From positions 1 to 28,729 of the forward strand of contig LIIK01000004.1 of assembly GCA_001421095.1 (NCBI GenBank): a DNA stretch of 28,729 nt, written 5' to 3'. Shown piece after piece: positions 1-7,707 of the stretch. Below the pieces are notes generated by a model. It was not told the origin of the DNA. It did not search any database and worked only from the letters and a program-made list of their open reading frames with translations. Position 1 is the first letter of the stretch; every line of letters begins with the position of its first letter. A program made the position numbers and the translations under genes. The stretch comes from Candidatus [Bacteroides] periocalifornicus. GTDB lineage: Bacteria; Bacteroidota; Bacteroidia; Bacteroidales; CAJPTX01.

Positions 1-1
1 G

Positions 2-82
2 CACAGCCTCTACCGAGATCTAAAGATTGAACCCATACGGGCTTTTGCAGAGGACTTAATTCGTGGAGGGTCCTGTGTGTAG
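2..82 (+). CDS. C-terminal fragment of an unidentified protein (partial)
   Basis: Frame 2 is open from the left edge to a TAG at 80-82 and encodes about 26 residues ending IRGGSCV. The codons look like ordinary coding sequence, and the next gene has its own promoter downstream, so this is plausibly the 3' end of a gene starting outside the window. The fragment is too short for a family to be recognised. A chance open frame of this length cannot be excluded. Confidence 0.35.
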   Translation, partial: HSLYRDLKIEPIRAFAEDLIRGGSCV

Positions 83-128
83 GGTGGCGCTGAGCGAGTG
101 TCTGCCCTTGCCACCGCCTTCCCCCCTG

Positions 129-161
129 TTGTGATTAAAACCTAAAAATACACTACCTTCG
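129..161 (+). promoter_or_regulatory. Candidate Bacteroidota-type promoter for the polyprenyl synthase gene
   Basis: TACCTTCG at 154-161 matches the -7 element TAnnTTTG with one change. A TTG at 129-131 sits 22 bases upstream, near the place of the -33 element. Transcription would start about 15-20 bases before the ATG at 185. The same extended TACCTTYGC string lies before other operon-first genes in the window. Confidence 0.5.
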
Positions 162-184
162 CGAGGTAAACCCTAGGAAGACTA

Positions 185-1159
185 ATGCCATCGCTAGCCG
201 ATATAGAGGCTCCGATACACGGAGAGCTGAAAGCGTTCAACGCCTACCTCGATAGGCTCATCGCATTGCCGTTCTGGCCTCTAAGCACTATCCTGAAGTA
301 CACGTTGCTGCAGCGCGGTAAGCAGCTAAGACCCGTGCTGGTGTACCTGACGGCTGGGGCCTGCGGTGGGGTAACGGCGGCCACAACAACGGCGGCTGCC
401 ATGGTGGAGCTGGTGCACAACGCCTCGCTGCTGCACGACGATGTGGTAGACCAGGCCGAGCTACGGCGTGGAATGCCTGCTGTGTACCGGCTCTGGAAAT
501 CGAGAGGGGCTGTGCTCACGGGCGATTACATGCTGGCGCTGGGTCTACAGTTGGCTGTGGATTCAGGGCAATATGAGCTGCTTGGGTTTATGAACAGCGC
601 GGTGCAGCAGATGAGCCAGAGCGAACTCGATCAGATCCAGCGAGCCAAGCGCGGGGATACCGATGAGGAGGGCTACTACCGGGTGATTCGTGGTAAAACG
701 GCAGCCCTGCTACGCACCTGCGCGGCATCGGGAGCACATACTGCGGGGGCTGAATCTGCTGTAGTACAAAAGCTGGCAGAGTTCGGCGAGAATCTCGGCA
801 TGGCATTCCAAATACGGGACGATATCCTGGATTTTTCATCGCATACGGTTACTGGAAAGACGGGAGGCAATGATCTACGCGAGGGGAAAATGACGCTGCC
901 GGTGATCTATGCGTTGGAGGGTGTACCCTCTGGGCAGAGAAGATTCTACCTGCGATTGCTGGCGAGGGGCAGGGTGGATGAAAGGGCGCGGCAAGAGGCC
1001 TTGGCGTGGATTGTAGAGGGCGATGCTCTAGAGAAGGCGAGCCAGAGGATAGCGTTCTACACCCAGAGGGCTGAGGAAAATCTGGAAGTGTTGGCCGATA
1101 CGGTGTATAAGCAATCATTGCTAGGGCTGGCAGAATATTTAAAGGAACGTAAGAAATAG
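185..1159 (+). CDS. ispB: Polyprenyl (octaprenyl-type) diphosphate synthase
   Basis: This 324-residue trans-isoprenyl diphosphate synthase condenses isopentenyl diphosphate units onto an allylic primer to make the long isoprenoid chain used for quinone side chains. The first aspartate-rich motif is DDVVD (residues 85-89) and the second is DDILD (212-216); both bind the magnesium-diphosphate complex. A GKQLRP motif (45-50) is the conserved substrate-binding region near the N-terminus. Length fits the IspB family. It is the first gene of a tight run; its TAG stop abuts the ATG of the CvpA-like gene. mqnA about 3.4 kb downstream fits a menaquinone role. The exact chain length made cannot be read from sequence alone; heptaprenyl or another long-chain synthase is possible. 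Confidence 0.88.
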   Translation: MPSLADIEAPIHGELKAFNAYLDRLIALPFWPLSTILKYTLLQRGKQLRPVLVYLTAGACGGVTAATTTAAAMVELVHNASLLHDDVVDQAELRRGMPAVYRLWKSRGAVLTGDYMLALGLQLAVDSGQYELLGFMNSAVQQMSQSELDQIQRAKRGDTDEEGYYRVIRGKTAALLRTCAASGAHTAGAESAVVQKLAEFGENLGMAFQIRDDILDFSSHTVTGKTGGNDLREGKMTLPVIYALEGVPSGQRRFYLRLLARGRVDERARQEALAWIVEGDALEKASQRIAFYTQRAEENLEVLADTVYKQSLLGLAEYLKERKK

Positions 1160-1711
1160 ATGAACTGGCTCGATCTTTTGCTGATTATCATCCTTGGTCT
1201 CGCGGGGATTATGGGCTTCCGTAAGGGGCTCATTGCGCAGGTGATAATGGTGGTGGCGCTGCTCCTGGGTCTGTGGGCTGTGATCCACCTCTCAGACTGG
1301 ACAGCGCGATTTCTGATTGCGCATTTTTCAGCCAAGCCAGATACGCTAAAGCTGTGGGCTTTCGGTATCACATTTGCACTGGTGGTGGTGTTGGTCTACC
1401 TTGCGGGTAGGCTCGCCTCGGGAATACTCAAAGGGGCAATGCTCGGGTGGCTGGATAAACTTGGGGGATTGGTGCTCGGCATATTGAAAATGGCGCTGCT
1501 TATCAGCGTGCTATTCGCGGGCTTGGCTTGGGGCAATGCGCTCGACAAATTAGTATCGCCGCACTCGCAGCGAAGAAGCATTCTCTACGCGCCTATACGG
1601 TCATTCGCACCCGCGGTGTACCCCTATCTTCGCAAGGGGGCCTACGCGCTACAGCACCAGCTAGAGGCAGAAGCACCAGTAGAGCAAGAATCTGATGCCA
1701 CGCAATCCTGA
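1160..1711 (+). CDS. cvpA: CvpA family membrane protein
   Basis: A 183-residue protein with about four hydrophobic segments (roughly residues 3-18, 26-46, 68-90 and 103-122) followed by a polar C-terminal tail. The opening NWLDLLLIIILGLAGIMGFRKG-type pattern, with a short polar GFRKGL turn after the first helix, is characteristic of the CvpA (colicin V production) family of inner-membrane proteins. The molecular role is poorly defined; family members are linked to envelope homeostasis. The start codon follows the previous stop directly, and its last 17 bases overlap the start of folB, so it is translationally packed in the operon. Confidence 0.8.
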   Translation: MNWLDLLLIIILGLAGIMGFRKGLIAQVIMVVALLLGLWAVIHLSDWTARFLIAHFSAKPDTLKLWAFGITFALVVVLVYLAGRLASGILKGAMLGWLDKLGGLVLGILKMALLISVLFAGLAWGNALDKLVSPHSQRRSILYAPIRSFAPAVYPYLRKGAYALQHQLEAEAPVEQESDATQS

Positions 1712-2087
1712 GCACTACCCGCTGGTGGAGCTGCGGGGTATGCAGTTCTTCGCCTACCACGGCTGCTATGCGCAAGAACGCAAGGTGGGGAATAGGTTCG
1801 TGGTGGAGCTGAAAATGCGAGCCGAGGAAAGCCAGGCACTGGCGAGCGATGATATATCCGATGCGCTGAATTACGCGCAGGCCTACCAGGTGGTGGCGCG
1901 GGAGATGTCGGTGCCGTCGCACCTGCTGGAGCATGTGGCAGGCCGTATTCTAACGGCACTGTTCGCAGAATTCCCACAGCTACGCTGGGCTAGCGTTACG
2001 ATAGAGAAGCTGAATCCCCCCTTGGGTGGAAATGTTTACAGCTCTGCGGTTACGCTGGAGCGGGAAAGGAGTGGGGGTGCAGAGTAA
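1695..2087 (+). CDS. folB: Dihydroneopterin aldolase
   Basis: A 130-residue FolB-type enzyme of folate synthesis, cleaving 7,8-dihydroneopterin to 6-hydroxymethyl-dihydropterin and glycolaldehyde. Family marks are the N-terminal ELRGMQFFAYHGCYAQER stretch (residues 13-30), in which the tyrosine-histidine-glycine turn and following glutamate belong to the pterin site, and IEKLNPPLGG (102-111), which carries the conserved lysine. The length is normal for the family, which works as an octamer. The ATG at 1695 overlaps the end of the CvpA-like gene by 17 bases in another frame, suggesting translational coupling. Confidence 0.88.
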   Translation: MPRNPEHYPLVELRGMQFFAYHGCYAQERKVGNRFVVELKMRAEESQALASDDISDALNYAQAYQVVAREMSVPSHLLEHVAGRILTALFAEFPQLRWASVTIEKLNPPLGGNVYSSAVTLERERSGGAE

Positions 2088-2115
2088 AGTGCAATGCGCA
2101 CGGTAATTCGGGATT

Positions 2116-2907
2116 ATGGCGAGTGAGATTCAGGCTTTTGAGGCTTTTATGGCTGCAATGCGACGTATCAGGCAGGAATGCCCTTGGGATAGGGGGCAGA
2201 CCATGCAGAGCCTAACCACATACACCGTGGAGGAGGTATACGAGCTGGTGGATGCGGTAACCGATGGGTTGACCGACGAGGTGCGCAAAGAGCTCGGCGA
2301 CATGCTGATGCACGTGGCATTCTACGCTGTGATAGCTGAGGAGGGGCATCTCTTCACGCTGGAGGAGGTGATAAGGGGGGTAACGGAGAAGATAATCTAC
2401 CGCCATCCGCACGTGTTCGCCCACTCTGGGGCTAAGACCCCCGAGGAGGTGGAAGCGCAATGGGAGGCATTGAAGCTCAAGGAAAAAGGACGTAAGAAGG
2501 AGGTAATGCAAGGTGTACCCAGAGCACTACCCCCGCTGACGAAAGCCTACCGAATGCAGGAAAAGGCCCGGGCAGTTGGCTTTGACTGGAACGACCCGCA
2601 GGGCGCATGGGATAAGCTTGCCGAGGAGATAGCAGAGGCCAAAGAGGCGGTTGCCCAAGAACCTGGGAGCGAGCATGTGGTGCAGGAATTCGGCGACATT
2701 CTCTTCACGGCAATCAACGCTGCCCGTATGCACGGAGTGGATCCGGCCTATGCCCTAGAACTAAGCAATAGGAAATTCCAGCTACGTTTCAACCTAATGG
2801 AGAAGTTGGCAGCCGAGCAAGGAAAGGCTGTCCATGAGATGGATATGGAGGCGCTTGACGCCCTTTGGGAGGAGGCAAAACGGCAGCTGAGGGATGAGGT
2901 AGGATAG
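2116..2907 (+). CDS. mazG: Nucleoside triphosphate pyrophosphohydrolase MazG
   Basis: A 263-residue protein, the same size as the E. coli enzyme, that hydrolyses NTPs to NMP and pyrophosphate, clearing non-canonical or damaged nucleotides. Two MazG repeats are visible. The N-terminal one has CPWDRGQT (residues 21-28), then EEVYEL and ELGDMLMH. The C-terminal one has KLAEEIAEAKEA followed by EFGDILF. These acidic E-x-x-E and E-x-x-D patterns bind magnesium. It lies 28 bases after folB and is the likely last gene of the first transcript. The next gene has its own candidate promoter. Confidence 0.92.
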   Translation: MASEIQAFEAFMAAMRRIRQECPWDRGQTMQSLTTYTVEEVYELVDAVTDGLTDEVRKELGDMLMHVAFYAVIAEEGHLFTLEEVIRGVTEKIIYRHPHVFAHSGAKTPEEVEAQWEALKLKEKGRKKEVMQGVPRALPPLTKAYRMQEKARAVGFDWNDPQGAWDKLAEEIAEAKEAVAQEPGSEHVVQEFGDILFTAINAARMHGVDPAYALELSNRKFQLRFNLMEKLAAEQGKAVHEMDMEALDALWEEAKRQLRDEVG

Positions 2908-2981
2908 AAAAAACGGGGGAATGCGTTCTACTTAGTTAGCGTAGATATCCGTAGCCCGTTTCGCTTTTCGCGATTTTGTGT

Positions 2982-2989
2982 TACCTTTG
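2982..2989 (+). promoter_or_regulatory. Candidate -7 element of the pyrH promoter
   Basis: TACCTTTG at 2982-2989 is a full match to the Bacteroidota -7 consensus TAnnTTTG. A TTTCG at 2959-2963 lies 18 bases upstream at roughly the -33 position but is a weak match. It lies inside the longest open frame that reaches pyrH, so the upstream TTG start at 2976 cannot be the real start if this promoter is used; the ATG at 3015 is then favoured. Confidence 0.55.
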
Positions 2990-3014
2990 CGCAAGGTTAA
3001 AAGTGCCCAAGAGG

Positions 3015-3728
3015 ATGGTGAAGAGATACGGCAGAGTGCTGCTAAAATTAAGTGGCGAATCGCTGGCAGGGCAGCAAGGGTATGGATTGGATTCATCTGT
3101 GCTACAGGAGTATGCACATGCGATAACGACGGTAGCGCATCAAGGTACGCAGGTCGCAATAGTGGTGGGAGGCGGGAATATCTTCCGAGGTTTGCAGGGC
3201 GTAGAGGCTGGTTTTGCACGGGCAAAGGGCGACCAGATGGGCATGCTGAGCACGGTGATCAACAGCATGGCATTGGCCCAGTGGATAGAGATGGAGGGGG
3301 GGAAGGCGGTAGTATTCACTGCAACCCCCATGATGCCGATTGCCCAGCACTATAGCCTAGATGGCGCAAACGCTTCGCTGGAACGAGGCGAGGTGGTGCT
3401 CTTAGCGGGAGGAACGGGAAATCCGTATTTCACTACCGATTCTGCTGCTGCGCTGCGGGCTGCTGAATTACGCTGCGATGCCCTGCTGAAGGGTACTCGG
3501 GTAGATGGGGTATACACTGCCGACCCGGAGAAAGATCCCAGTGCTAGGAAGTACACAAGGCTTACTTTTGCCGATGCCTACGAGAAGAGATTGAAGATCA
3601 TGGATTTGACAGCTTTTACGCTCTGCCAAGAGAACCATGTGCCCATAGTGGTCTTCAATATGAATGGGAAGGGCAACCTCGAGCGGCTACTGGCGGGCGA
3701 GGAGATGGGAACGCTTGTGGAGAACTAA
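3015..3728 (+). CDS. pyrH: UMP kinase
   Basis: With the ATG at 3015 the product is 237 residues, the normal length for bacterial UMP kinase, which phosphorylates UMP to UDP with ATP. It belongs to the amino acid kinase family: KLSGES (residues 11-16) is the N-terminal phosphate-binding turn, VGGGNIFRG (51-59) binds nucleotide, and GTGNPYFTTD (133-142) is the family signature near the UMP site. The frame stays open upstream to a TTG at 2976, but that stretch contains the -7 promoter element. A GTG at 3018 is another possible start. AGAGG lies directly before the ATG. frr follows after 142 bases, the usual bacterial pyrH-frr order. Confidence 0.93.
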   Translation: MVKRYGRVLLKLSGESLAGQQGYGLDSSVLQEYAHAITTVAHQGTQVAIVVGGGNIFRGLQGVEAGFARAKGDQMGMLSTVINSMALAQWIEMEGGKAVVFTATPMMPIAQHYSLDGANASLERGEVVLLAGGTGNPYFTTDSAAALRAAELRCDALLKGTRVDGVYTADPEKDPSARKYTRLTFADAYEKRLKIMDLTAFTLCQENHVPIVVFNMNGKGNLERLLAGEEMGTLVEN

Positions 3729-3860
3729 ACGAGGGACGGTACAGGAGTAAGAGGGGGTGCGGCAGGTTTCCTCGGCACGGGGATGTTAGGGCTGTGTGTA
3801 CAGTGTAATTGACAGGTATAGAGTTTTTGAATCTACCGTTTTTTCGGTGCGAAATCAAAT

Positions 3861-3866
3861 AGGAGG
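3861..3866 (+). promoter_or_regulatory. Full Shine-Dalgarno site before frr
   Basis: AGGAGG ends four bases before the ATG at 3871. It decides the start against upstream in-frame alternatives. Bacteroidota genes generally lack such sites, and most other starts in this window have none. Confidence 0.6.
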
Positions 3867-3870
3867 CAAC

Positions 3871-4431
3871 ATGATGGATAAGAAGGAATGTGTAGATAGG
3901 ATGCGGGGGCAGATGGAGAAGGCGTTGGGCTATCTCCGTTCTCAGCTTACTACGATACGTGCAGGTAAGGCTAACCCCGCAATGCTAGCGGGCGTGCTGG
4001 TGGATTACTACGGCACTCCTACCCCCATAGACCAAGTGGCCAATATTAGCAGTCAGGATGCACGTTCGATAACCATACAGCCCTGGGAGAAGAGCCTAAT
4101 CCCTGCTATAGAGAAGGCTATACAGAATGCCAATCTTGGCTTCAATCCGCAGAACAATGGAGAGACGGTGCGCGTACCCGTTCCGCCCCTTACAGAAGAA
4201 CGTCGCAAAGAGCTGGTGAAGCAGGCTCGCCAAGAAGGGGAGGCGGCTAAGGTTACGATTCGCAATGCGCGTCGTGATGCGAACGATGTGATTAAAAAGC
4301 TCCAGAAGGATGGGCTAGCCGAGGACGAGGCTAAGAATAGCGAGGCTGAAATCCAAAAAATTACCGAGCAGTACAACGGCAAGGTAGAGAGCGAAACGGC
4401 AGCCAAAGAGAAAGAGATCATGACTGTATAG
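3871..4431 (+). CDS. frr: Ribosome recycling factor
   Basis: A 186-residue protein that splits post-termination ribosomes together with EF-G. The family's all-helical domain I and hinge are recognisable: LTTIRAGKANP (residues 27-37), VDYYGTPTPIDQVANIS (45-61), and the PPLTEERRKELVK segment with its R-R-D continuation. The start at 3871 is preferred over the open frame reaching up to 3796 because it gives the family's normal length and is preceded by a complete AGGAGG at 3861-3866, four bases away. A second ATG directly follows (3874). Strong Shine-Dalgarno sites are uncommon in this phylum, which makes this one notable. Confidence 0.93.
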   Translation: MMDKKECVDRMRGQMEKALGYLRSQLTTIRAGKANPAMLAGVLVDYYGTPTPIDQVANISSQDARSITIQPWEKSLIPAIEKAIQNANLGFNPQNNGETVRVPVPPLTEERRKELVKQARQEGEAAKVTIRNARRDANDVIKKLQKDGLAEDEAKNSEAEIQKITEQYNGKVESETAAKEKEIMTV

Positions 4432-4514
4432 CAGTGCCTTTCTTTCATGCAGAGTGCTGTGTGGGTGTACTTTTGGGCTATCAATATGGTAGCGTAAGAG
4501 TATTGTAAACATAG

Positions 4515-4522
4515 TACCCTTG
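4515..4522 (+). promoter_or_regulatory. Candidate -7 element before mqnA
   Basis: TACCCTTG at 4515-4522 differs from TAnnTTTG at one position and is followed by CG, like the TACCTTYGC strings elsewhere in the window. No clear -33 element is seen at the right distance. It lies 20 bases before the ATG at 4543. Confidence 0.4.
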
Positions 4523-4542
4523 CGCTATCCTACAGAGTTCCT

Positions 4543-5349
4543 ATGCTTGGCGCGCAGCGTATTTCTTTGGTCTCCTATCTGAATACCCTTCCGTTCCTGT
4601 ATGGGCTACAGCACGGATGGGAGGGAGGCTATACGCTTAGCCTGCGGCAGGAGGTTCCCGCAGAATGCGTGGGGACTTTACTGAGGGGAGAGGTTGATTT
4701 TGCCCTGGTACCCGTAGCGGCTTTGGGAGAATTAAGGGACGTGCATCGTATTACGAATCTGTGCATAGGAGCTAGCGGCAGGGTAGATACCGTGGTGCTG
4801 CTCTCCCATAGCCCAGTGCAACGTCTTCGGAAGATATATTTAGATCCTGATTCGCGAACTTCAGTAGCGTTGGTGCAGGTGCTGTGTCGGCATCATTGGC
4901 AGGTGTCTCCAGCTTATGAGGCGCTTCCACCCCATGGCTACGAGCTGCCTCTCCACCCCGAGGAGGGCATGCTGCTGATAGGGAATAAGGTTTTTGGCCA
5001 ACGCGGCTTCTACGCTTACGAGTACGACTTGGCGGAAGAGTGGTGGGCTTTCACGGGGCTGCCCTTCGTGTTTGCCGTGTGGATGGCGGGCGAACGGGCC
5101 TCTAAAGAGGGTGCGCTGTTGCTAGATAGGGCGTTGCAATGGGGTGTGGATCGCATAGAAGAGGCGGTGGAAAGCGAGGCAACACGACTACCAATAGCGA
5201 AAGAGGCTGCGCTGGAGTATTTGACGCAACGGATAGAGTATAGGCTGGACGAGGCCAAACTCCGAGGGTTGGAACTCTTTCAGTCTTTGATAGGAGAGCT
5301 TCCCCAGCCGTTAGCACCTGGGTGTTCTGCTACCCCTTTTAACCTGTAG
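4543..5349 (+). CDS. mqnA: Chorismate dehydratase MqnA (futalosine pathway)
   Basis: A 268-residue protein of the MqnA/MqnD family, which has a periplasmic-binding-protein fold. MqnA removes water from chorismate to give 3-[(1-carboxyvinyl)oxy]benzoate, the first step of the futalosine route to menaquinone. The N-terminal ISLVSYLNTLPFLYGL (residues 7-22) matches the family's S-Y-x-N-x-x-P-L opening, and GEVDFALVPVAAL (50-62) is the next conserved block. Length is typical. The start is set by a candidate promoter just upstream. The corA gene begins five bases after its stop. The other mqn genes are not in the window. Confidence 0.85.
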   Translation: MLGAQRISLVSYLNTLPFLYGLQHGWEGGYTLSLRQEVPAECVGTLLRGEVDFALVPVAALGELRDVHRITNLCIGASGRVDTVVLLSHSPVQRLRKIYLDPDSRTSVALVQVLCRHHWQVSPAYEALPPHGYELPLHPEEGMLLIGNKVFGQRGFYAYEYDLAEEWWAFTGLPFVFAVWMAGERASKEGALLLDRALQWGVDRIEEAVESEATRLPIAKEAALEYLTQRIEYRLDEAKLRGLELFQSLIGELPQPLAPGCSATPFNL

Positions 5350-5354
5350 GGACT

Positions 5355-6311
5355 ATGGTTACCGTATTCTACAAGGCGAACGGGAGTATAGTGAATGAGA
5401 TAGATGAAGATCTTCTGCGACAGATCGACTACGAGGATCTGCTGTGGATAGACCTGGTGAACCCTACGGAGAAGCAGAGCGAGACGGTGGAGGATTTCTT
5501 TGGAATAAGCCTCCAAACCCGCCAGCAGGCAGAGGAGATAGAGAGCTCGTCTCGATACTCTGAGACGGAGAATCTCATCATTGCGAACTCGAGTTTTCTA
5601 TTGCAGAAAGATGAGAGCTTTGTGGCAGAACCCACAAGCTGTATACTCAAGGACGGTATACTGATATCGCACCGCAACGTAGAGCTGCGTTCATTTGGCG
5701 ATACGATGCGTAAACTCTCCTACAATCCTAAGGCGTATCCTACAGGCTACCACATTCTCATAGCACTCTTTGAGACGAGGATCGACCTAGATGCCGATAT
5801 GCTGGAGTATACGGCCAAACAGATCTCTATACTCGGAGGGCAGGTGAGCTCGTTCAACAAGGAGGATGTCTACGAGGAGGTGATCGTGCGAATCAATACC
5901 CTGCAAGAGAATACAATGCAGGTACGGGAGAATATAATAGACAAGCAGCGAATACTGAGCGGGGTGCAGAAGAGCGAACGTTTCCCGAATGATCTGTACC
6001 CCAAGCTTCAGGTGATGATAAACGATACCTCGTCGCTTGTGAATCACGCCGACTTCAGCTTCGACCGGCTGGAGTACTTGCAGGATACGTTTCTTGGACT
6101 GGCGAATATCAAGCTCAATAGGATAACCAAGACCTTTACCATCGTTTCGGTGCTGTTTATGCCGCCAACGCTTATCGCCTCACTCTACGGGATGAACTTT
6201 AGGCTAATGCCAGAGCTGGAGTGGGACTATGGCTATGCTTTTGCGGTGGGGTTAATGCTGGCGAGTTCGCTGATAACCCTGCTATTCTTCAGGTTGAAAA
6301 AGCTGCTTTAG
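5355..6311 (+). CDS. corA: CorA-type magnesium/cobalt transporter
   Basis: A 318-residue divalent-cation channel of the CorA family. The large N-terminal part (to about residue 255) is the cytoplasmic domain, ending in the long stalk helix. Two C-terminal transmembrane helices follow (about 258-277 and 293-312), with the signature GMN at 279-281 in the sentence LYGMNF that forms the pore mouth. The C-terminus is basic (FRLKKLL), as expected on the cytoplasmic side. Family members are pentamers. The gene is packed five bases behind mqnA, so they probably share a transcript, though no metabolic link is obvious. Confidence 0.9.
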   Translation: MVTVFYKANGSIVNEIDEDLLRQIDYEDLLWIDLVNPTEKQSETVEDFFGISLQTRQQAEEIESSSRYSETENLIIANSSFLLQKDESFVAEPTSCILKDGILISHRNVELRSFGDTMRKLSYNPKAYPTGYHILIALFETRIDLDADMLEYTAKQISILGGQVSSFNKEDVYEEVIVRINTLQENTMQVRENIIDKQRILSGVQKSERFPNDLYPKLQVMINDTSSLVNHADFSFDRLEYLQDTFLGLANIKLNRITKTFTIVSVLFMPPTLIASLYGMNFRLMPELEWDYGYAFAVGLMLASSLITLLFFRLKKLL

Positions 6312-6363
6312 AGGGATCTTAAAGTACCATTTAGGGATGAAAATAGAGGAGGGTTCTGGAATC

Positions 6364-7173
6364 ATGGAGCAATTCAATCGGGGGGTATTCTCAAGGCTCG
6401 TAAGCGTACTTAGCCTGTTGGTCTGCTTTTTCTTTGCCTTTGAGGGAGCTGCATTCGCCCAGGATGGGGGTGCGGTATCGAACTTGTGGGGACTGGGTTC
6501 GCCGATTGTGTCGGGGATACTGATAGTGCTCATAGTAGGGGGGCTCTACCTAGAGGTACAGGCCCCCGGGACGGTGATTCCGCTGGTGATAGCCACGGTA
6601 GCGGCCTTTGTATTTTTTATCCCGCTCTACTCTATGGGGCTGGTACAGGGCTTAGATCTCGGGCTATTCTTGGTCGGGCTGATCCTTCTGCTCGTAGAGA
6701 TATTCGCCATCCCTGGCTTTGGGGTTACTGGAGTGCTTGGGTTGCTGGGGATTTTTACGGGACTGACGCTGTCGCTGGTTGATAATGAGTTGCTGTTTGC
6801 ATGGCAGGCTGGTGCGGGAGTACGACTCATCATGGCAGTGACTACGGTGGTGGCATCCATTACCGTGGGTTCGATAGGGGGAATTTTGTTAGGTGGGGTA
6901 CTCATAGCATCGCCCAAAGTCCCAGCATTGGCGTTGCGAAGAAATTTAAAGGCTGAAGAGGGGTTCGTAGGGGTAGAGGTCCCGAGCTCGGAGCTGCTTG
7001 GGCAACTCGGAGTGGCTGCCACGGTGCTACGGCCGAGCGGCAAGGTGCTAGTGCGGGGAACGCGCTACGATGCTGTGGCGCAAGGCCCATTGGTAGAGCA
7101 GGGCGCGCAGGTGAGAGTGGTGGGTATGGACATGGGAACGCTCAAGGTAGAGCCTGTGGAGTCGAACTCTTAG
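6364..7173 (+). CDS. NfeD-like membrane protein without protease domain
   Basis: With the ATG at 6364 the product is 269 residues. A signal peptide or first helix (RLVSVLSLLVCFFFAF region) ends near an AFA-QD junction at about residue 33. Four to five hydrophobic segments follow, with the conserved EIFAIPGFGVTG-type sequence of the NfeD membrane domain. The soluble C-terminal part (from about residue 195) ends in a short beta-barrel with VLRPSGKVLVRG and GAQVRVVGMDMGTLKVE, the OB-fold of NfeD proteins. The ClpP-like serine protease domain found in long NfeD proteins is absent. Partners of such short forms are often flotillin-like proteins, but none is encoded here. An upstream ATG at 6337 is possible. 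Confidence 0.8.
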   Translation: MEQFNRGVFSRLVSVLSLLVCFFFAFEGAAFAQDGGAVSNLWGLGSPIVSGILIVLIVGGLYLEVQAPGTVIPLVIATVAAFVFFIPLYSMGLVQGLDLGLFLVGLILLLVEIFAIPGFGVTGVLGLLGIFTGLTLSLVDNELLFAWQAGAGVRLIMAVTTVVASITVGSIGGILLGGVLIASPKVPALALRRNLKAEEGFVGVEVPSSELLGQLGVAATVLRPSGKVLVRGTRYDAVAQGPLVEQGAQVRVVGMDMGTLKVEPVESNS

Positions 7174-7224
7174 GATAGTACGTCAGCATAATATGATTGC
7201 TTAGAGCATATAGCAGAGGGAACT

Positions 7225-7707
7225 ATGGAGAGAGTGGCGCTATTCGCAGGGTCGTTTGATCCGTTCACTATTGGGCATCAAGATATAGTGATAAGGGCCC
7301 TGTCGCTCTTCGATAGGGTGGTGGTGGCAATAGGCGAGAACGATGCCAAGCGCACGCTTTTTCCACTTGAGAGCCGCTTGGCCATGATTCGTGACACCTT
7401 TGCAGGGAATATGAGGGTACAGGTGGCTAACTATGAGGGACTAACTGCGGATTTCTGCCGTAAGGTGGGGGCAAAATTCATCATCAGAGGGCTACGATCA
7501 GGGACAGATTTTGACTACGAACGAACGATAGCCCAAGCCAATAGTATGCTGGCCCCGGAGATAGAAACGCTCTTCCTGGTAACGCGCAAGGAGCACGCCC
7601 CCATAGCCTCTACAGTGGTTCGCGATGTTATAATCCACGGTGGCGATGTGCGCCCATTTATGCCAGCAGAGATCGAGCTTTCGCGATACCCACAAAATTC
7701 TAGGTAA
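7225..7707 (+). CDS. coaD: Pantetheine-phosphate adenylyltransferase
   Basis: A 160-residue enzyme that adenylates 4'-phosphopantetheine to dephospho-CoA, the penultimate step of coenzyme A synthesis. The nucleotidyltransferase motif is GSFDPFTIGH (residues 9-18), the family's T/H-x-G-H site. The second motif is STVVRD (about 128-133), matching the ISSTxVR block. IIRGLRSGTDFDYE is the conserved pantetheine-binding middle. Its TAA stop overlaps the ATG of the next gene in a TAATG arrangement, so the two are translationally coupled. Confidence 0.93.
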   Translation: MERVALFAGSFDPFTIGHQDIVIRALSLFDRVVVAIGENDAKRTLFPLESRLAMIRDTFAGNMRVQVANYEGLTADFCRKVGAKFIIRGLRSGTDFDYERTIAQANSMLAPEIETLFLVTRKEHAPIASTVVRDVIIHGGDVRPFMPAEIELSRYPQNSR

